From positions 1 through 44,190 of the forward strand of contig CAZNYN010000012.1 of NCBI GenBank assembly GCA_964577295.1: 44,190 nucleotides of DNA, given 5' to 3'. Numbering within the stretch: position 1 is the stretch's first letter; each line of letters starts with the position of its first letter. This DNA is from CAZNYN01 sp964577295 (lineage in GTDB: Bacteria > Synergistota > Synergistia > Synergistales > Synergistaceae). Positions 41,129 through 44,190 of the stretch are shown here, piece by piece. Under the pieces are notes generated by a model. That model saw only the letters and a program-made list of their open reading frames with translations. It was not told the origin of the DNA and did not search any database. The position numbers and the translations under genes were made by a program.

Positions 41129-41724
41129 CACATACAGTCCTTCTCCACACCTCTGAAGGTCATCCTGTGTACGGGTGAAGGTCCTATTTCGGCCAATATT
41201 GCTCTGTGTTTCGCCGAAGGATAGCCTTTATGTCCCGCAAAACCGTATATCGGATATATTCTGTCAAGCTCCGCCATTACCCTGTCACGCAAGACCTTTG
41301 CCACCACGGATGCCGCGGCAATAGCCGGAACTTTGTCGTCGCCTTTTACCACATATTTCTGCTTAATGAAAATTCCGGGTATCATCTTATTTCCGTCAAC
41401 AAGGATGAGATTTGGAGTTTGGGGCAGTTTTTCAACAGAACGTTTCATGCACCACAAGGACGCCTGCAATATATTCATACGGTCTATCCTGTGCGGAGAC
41501 GCAGCCTGAGCTCTCCACACGACACCGCAGGAACATATAATATCAAAGAGACGCTCTCTTGCTTTTTCGGTAAGTTTTTTGGAATCGCGAAGTCCCTCAC
41601 CTATAAGGATTGAGCGCTGCTCGTTTGTAAGTATTGCCGCCGCAGCAACGACAGGGCCTGCAAGAGGTCCCCGTCCCGCCTCGTCAGTTCCAGCTATAAT
41701 ATAGGTCGGCCGTGAGGTAAGCAC
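41128..41724 (-). CDS. rnhB: Ribonuclease HII
   Basis: Removes ribonucleotides and RNA from RNA-DNA hybrids. The 198-residue protein has the metal-binding GTDEAGRGPLAGPVVAAA, DSKKLTEKARERL, a VKGDDKVPAIAAASVVAKVLRD stretch and the RNase HII-type YPIYGFAGHKGYPSAKHR. The start is GTG, three bases after the rbgA stop, with GGAG somewhat far upstream. It is part of the tight lepB-rbgA-rnhB-yraN-comM-dprA cluster. Confidence 0.97.
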   Translation of the reverse strand: MLTSRPTYIIAGTDEAGRGPLAGPVVAAAAILTNEQRSILIGEGLRDSKKLTEKARERLFDIICSCGVVWRAQAASPHRIDRMNILQASLWCMKRSVEKLPQTPNLILVDGNKMIPGIFIKQKYVVKGDDKVPAIAAASVVAKVLRDRVMAELDRIYPIYGFAGHKGYPSAKHRAILAEIGPSPVHRMTFRGVEKDCM

Positions 41725-41727
41725 AGC

Positions 41728-42561
41728 CTAAAGGTACTCCCAGAGAGGAGGATCTCCCGGCTTTTCCAGACTCATGCGTCCCAGCTTTCCCGTTGCAAAA
41801 GCTTCCATAAACATCTTCCCTGCGGCCTCCGTGTCCACAATGCCGCCGGGCAGGAGTTTTCCCAGACGCACTCCAACCTTCTGCAAAATCTCCTCAGGCG
41901 TACCATCTGCCTTTATTCCCCATGCGTTTTCTACTCCGCCCCACAAATCCTTCTTTATGAGAAACGCGATACACTCCGCGGCGTGGCTCTCCCAATTTCC
42001 TATTACCTGACTTCTTGACGAGCCTATCCACGATATCATTCTGTGAGCGCGGGCATCGCTGTGCGGATCTAAAATTCCTGGAGAGTCAACCAAGAGGAAG
42101 CCCTGACCTTTAAACCAGGAAACTCCCTTTGTTATACCCGGAATACCTCCCACTGGCGCGGCTTTGCGCCCAACAAGCTGGTTTATCAGCATTGACTTTC
42201 CAACATTGGGAGTGCCGACAACAGCCATGCGCAAATCTCTGAATGCGGGCTTTTTTTCCGTAAGAGCTTTGCGTATCAGACTGAGCCCTCCCTTTCTTAA
42301 ATCAAGGGGCCATGCCGGCATCTTTTTCGACTTAAGGTGCTCCGACCATAAGCGTGTTATCTTTTCATCGGCAAGGTCGGCTTTGGAAAGCACCACGAGT
42401 ATTTGAATCTTGGGGGCAAAAATTTTTAAAAGAGGAGACGATGAAAGGTTCGGAGCCCTTGCGTCCCGAACCTCAATAATTAAATCTATATTGCCCGCCA
42501 AAGCCTCAAGCTGTCGTTTGCCCTTGGCCATATGGCCGGGATACCATACTGTACGCCCCAT
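41728..42561 (-). CDS. rbgA: Ribosome biogenesis GTPase RbgA (YlqF)
   Basis: Circularly permuted GTPase needed for late 50S assembly. The 277-residue protein starts WYPGHMAKGKRQLEALAGNIDLIIEVRDARAP; G4 (VVLSKADLAD) comes before G1 (VGTPNVGKSMLINQLVG), G2 (GITKG) and G3 (DSPGIL). A C-terminal ANTAR-like helical RNA-binding domain follows. Its ATG shares one base with the lepB stop, so the genes are coupled. This lepB-rbgA-rnhB order is typical of Firmicutes-like genomes. Confidence 0.96.
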   Translation of the reverse strand: MGRTVWYPGHMAKGKRQLEALAGNIDLIIEVRDARAPNLSSSPLLKIFAPKIQILVVLSKADLADEKITRLWSEHLKSKKMPAWPLDLRKGGLSLIRKALTEKKPAFRDLRMAVVGTPNVGKSMLINQLVGRKAAPVGGIPGITKGVSWFKGQGFLLVDSPGILDPHSDARAHRMISWIGSSRSQVIGNWESHAAECIAFLIKKDLWGGVENAWGIKADGTPEEILQKVGVRLGKLLPGGIVDTEAAGKMFMEAFATGKLGRMSLEKPGDPPLWEYL

Positions 42562-43076
42562 TATTCTATCATCCCTATTCGGCTGATAGGCCAGTATCTG
42601 AACACGGCAGGGCCTCGGAAGAAACTCTTGGGAACATAGCCCCAGAACCTTCCGTCCTGAGAATTAGGCCTGTTGTCGCCGAGACAGAAGTAACTGTCGT
42701 CGGGAACGGTCTGAGCCTCCATATTGTACGTGTCAGTATTTTTTACATAAGGTTCAAAAAGCTCTCTGTCATTTACATAGACAGTACCGTTCTTAATCTC
42801 CACCTTATCACCTGGAAGACCTATTATTCTTTTTACAAAGTCACGCCTCGGGTCTACGGGGTATTTGAATACCGCAATCTGTCCCCTCTGAGGATCTATT
42901 TTCGGCAGAGCATACCAGAATTTCAAAACCAACACCCTGTCGCCTATTTCCAAAGTCGGAATCATTGAACCGCTCGGAATCCAAAAAGCCTGTATTACAA
43001 ATGTTCTGAGAATCAATGCAAGAATAAGCGCCCATAATACAGTCTCTATCGTTTCACGCCACCATGGTTTCGGCAT
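42561..43076 (-). CDS. lepB: Signal peptidase I
   Basis: Membrane-bound Ser/Lys protease that cuts signal peptides after Sec export. The 171-residue protein has one N-terminal membrane segment (about 9-29). The nucleophile Ser is in WIPSGSMIPTLEIGD and the general-base Lys in RRDFVKRIIGLPGDKVEIK. The box D motif SYFCLGDNRPNSQDGRFWG is present. The size is that of the short Gram-positive-like form. GGAGG lies before the ATG. It is the first gene of the cluster, 94 bases after dapF. Confidence 0.97.
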   Translation of the reverse strand: MPKPWWRETIETVLWALILALILRTFVIQAFWIPSGSMIPTLEIGDRVLVLKFWYALPKIDPQRGQIAVFKYPVDPRRDFVKRIIGLPGDKVEIKNGTVYVNDRELFEPYVKNTDTYNMEAQTVPDDSYFCLGDNRPNSQDGRFWGYVPKSFFRGPAVFRYWPISRIGMIE

Positions 43077-43120
43077 ATTGACACAACCTCCGATATTCTT
43101 ATCAAAATATAACGGACAAA

Positions 43121-43150
43121 GTTATAACACGAATTAAGAATTTTATCGAA
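43121..43150 (-). promoter_or_regulatory. Possible lepB operon promoter
   Basis: Minus-strand TATAAC (43121-43126) with an extended TG one base before it, and TTCGAT (43145-43150) 18 bases upstream. Moderate match. Confidence 0.4.
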
Positions 43151-43153
43151 CTA

Positions 43154-43168
43154 ATTTTACTGAAAATA
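43154..43168. promoter_or_regulatory. Weak CodY-box candidate upstream of lepB
   Basis: ATTTTACTGAAAATA matches the CodY consensus at 12 of 15 positions and lies just upstream of the minus 35, as the better box does at xerC. The AT-rich context makes chance matches likely. Confidence 0.3.
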
Positions 43169-43170
43169 CA

Positions 43171-44001
43171 CTAATAATCCAATAGCTCATCGGAAATTGA
43201 GATATCAGCGACAAAGACAGTCTTGCCTTCGAGCTTCGGATAGACACATTCGCATGAATCGAAAGATAGAGCTACCTTGTTAATTCCTCCGGGATTTTTG
43301 ACATCGACACAATTTCCAGTTATGCCCGAAAGATATGACGCCACAGCGCTTGCAACAGATCCGGTGCCGCAGGAGAGAGTGAGATCTTCGACTCCCCTCT
43401 CATAAGTCAGCACATCGAGAGAGCCATCCGTAGGCACGGCAAAATTTACATTCGTCCCTTCCGGGAAGAGCTCTTTGATATTCCTGACAGCACGGCCGAA
43501 AGCAGCATAACCGTCCCTTGTCCTGCTTCTTGATTTTTCAAAAATAACGGTATGGGGCACTCCTACAGTCAGAAAAGTATAGTTAAAAGCAACTCCGTCA
43601 ACTTCGGCTGGTGCTCCTACTATTACATTTTTCAAAGAGACGGGCGCAAGGTGCAGAGTAACCATGGGGGCGTTCACAGAGGCGTGAACGTCGCCGCCCA
43701 AAGTTTCAAAAATCATATCACTTTTATTAACTATGCCTTTCTCAAGAGCATAGCGCGCGATACAGCGCGAACCGTTGCCGCACATCTCGCCCTCCGAGCC
43801 GTCGCGGTTGAAAAGACGCATCTTAAAATCGGCATGCTCCGACGGTTCGGCCGCAAGAATTCCGTCAGCTCCCACAGCTTCTCTTCTGCGGCAGATATTC
43901 AGTGCAAGAGACGAAAGAGCCTCCGTGCCGTATTTTCTGTCCATATTATCTATCATAATGAAATCATTGCCGTTTCCGTTCATCTTACTGCATAGAAGCA
44001 T
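43171..44001 (-). CDS. dapF: Diaminopimelate epimerase
   Basis: Converts LL- to meso-diaminopimelate for lysine and peptidoglycan. I start it at the ATG of MLLCSKMNGNGNDF, with GAGG upstream; the TTG four codons earlier abuts that site. The product has 276 residues. Catalytic Cys pairs are in FNRDGSEGEMCGNGSRC and DLTLSCGTGSVASA, with NPGG nearby. Together with asd and lysC in this window it belongs to the aspartate-DAP pathway. No promoter could be assigned with confidence in the 70 bases upstream. Confidence 0.96.
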   Translation of the reverse strand: MLLCSKMNGNGNDFIMIDNMDRKYGTEALSSLALNICRRREAVGADGILAAEPSEHADFKMRLFNRDGSEGEMCGNGSRCIARYALEKGIVNKSDMIFETLGGDVHASVNAPMVTLHLAPVSLKNVIVGAPAEVDGVAFNYTFLTVGVPHTVIFEKSRSRTRDGYAAFGRAVRNIKELFPEGTNVNFAVPTDGSLDVLTYERGVEDLTLSCGTGSVASAVASYLSGITGNCVDVKNPGGINKVALSFDSCECVYPKLEGKTVFVADISISDELLDY

Positions 44002-44070
44002 CTTTGCAATCAACCTCTCAAAGAAGATTTTGTATAAAAACTATTTTACACCATTATTCCCCGTCAGCTC

Positions 44071-44099
44071 TTGAAAAAAAAACGATTTGGAAGTATAAT
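44071..44099 (+). promoter_or_regulatory. Promoter of tRNA-Val
   Basis: TTGAAA (44071-44076), 17 bases, consensus TATAAT (44094-44099), placed 12 bases before the tRNA. Confidence 0.8.
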
Positions 44100-44111
44100 C
44101 TCCTCCATTGC

Positions 44112-44186
44112 GGGAGATTAGCTCAGTGGTAGAGCACCATCCTCACACGGTGGCCGTCGAAGGTTCGATCCCTTTATCTCCCACCA
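44112..44186 (+). tRNA. tRNA-Val (anticodon CAC)
   Basis: A full cloverleaf can be drawn by eye: acceptor GGGAGAT/ATCTCCC, D arm GCTC...GAGC, anticodon stem CCATC/GGTGG with loop CTCACAC (anticodon CAC, reads GTG), T arm GAAGG-TTCGATC-CCTTT, discriminator A and encoded CCA. The two stems closed by G-U pairs are acceptable. The gene has its own promoter, divergent from dapF. Confidence 0.95.
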
Positions 44187-44190
44187 CTGC

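Noticed and set aside
1..44190. Mobile elements, prophage, CRISPR or toxin-antitoxin systems
   Set aside because: No integrase other than XerC, no transposase, no repeat-spacer array and no paired small toxin-like genes were seen.

Overview
This 44.2 kb window is a dense bacterial chromosomal segment of housekeeping genes. I see no phage, transposon, insertion sequence or CRISPR array. The cell is almost certainly diderm: lptC and an LptA/LptD-type outer-membrane LPS export gene sit beside ddl and a PilC/GspF-type gene. Its regulation, however, looks Firmicutes-like: CodY, two T-box leaders, an RqcH-type NFACT protein, and a block ordered lepB-rbgA-rnhB-yraN-comM-dprA-topA-trmFO-xerC-codY. 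TTG and GTG starts are common. Together these suggest Synergistota, with Negativicutes as the main alternative. This placement is inference from gene content; no phylogeny was run.

Layout. (1) 1-14.3 kb, all minus strand: metK, then after a terminator comF, pfkA, a DUF4392 protein, a small membrane protein, rho with a very long N-terminal tail, a LysM/M23 peptidase, pyrG, an unknown exported protein, lptC, lptD, ddl and a truncated pilC. The theme is envelope and core metabolism. (2) 14.4-19.8 kb: rqcH on the plus strand overlaps rluD tail to tail; rluD follows ileS. (3) 20-24.5 kb: a threonine operon, thrC-thrB-lysC-asd, behind a strong promoter and a T-box whose specifier reads ACC (Thr). 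(4) 24.6-26.8 kb: a Nudix hydrolase, two small unknown genes and a LysE-type exporter. (5) 26.8-30.8 kb: a topoisomerase III, then argG behind a compound leader: an arginine-rich upstream reading frame that runs into an Arg-specific (CGC) T-box. (6) 30.8-44 kb: DUF501, S1-domain protein, CheY-like regulator, CodY, XerC, TrmFO, TopA (with a 100-N assembly gap), DprA, ComM, YraN, RNase HII, RbgA, LepB and DapF, all minus strand. A tRNA-Val(CAC) on the plus strand ends the window.

The most interesting observations are regulatory. The argG leader may join ribosome-stalling attenuation to T-box sensing of the same amino acid. A near-consensus CodY box with an overlapping half-match sits at the putative, possibly leaderless, xerC-codY promoter, which implies autoregulation. 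A 12-base sequence upstream of ileS is perfectly complementary to the ileS ribosome binding site and would be present only on read-through transcripts. IleRS carries HIGT instead of HIGH. The TopA assembly gap is flanked by identical 16-mers whose merging restores the reading frame. The hslV-hslU pair that often lies between xerC and codY in Firmicutes is absent.
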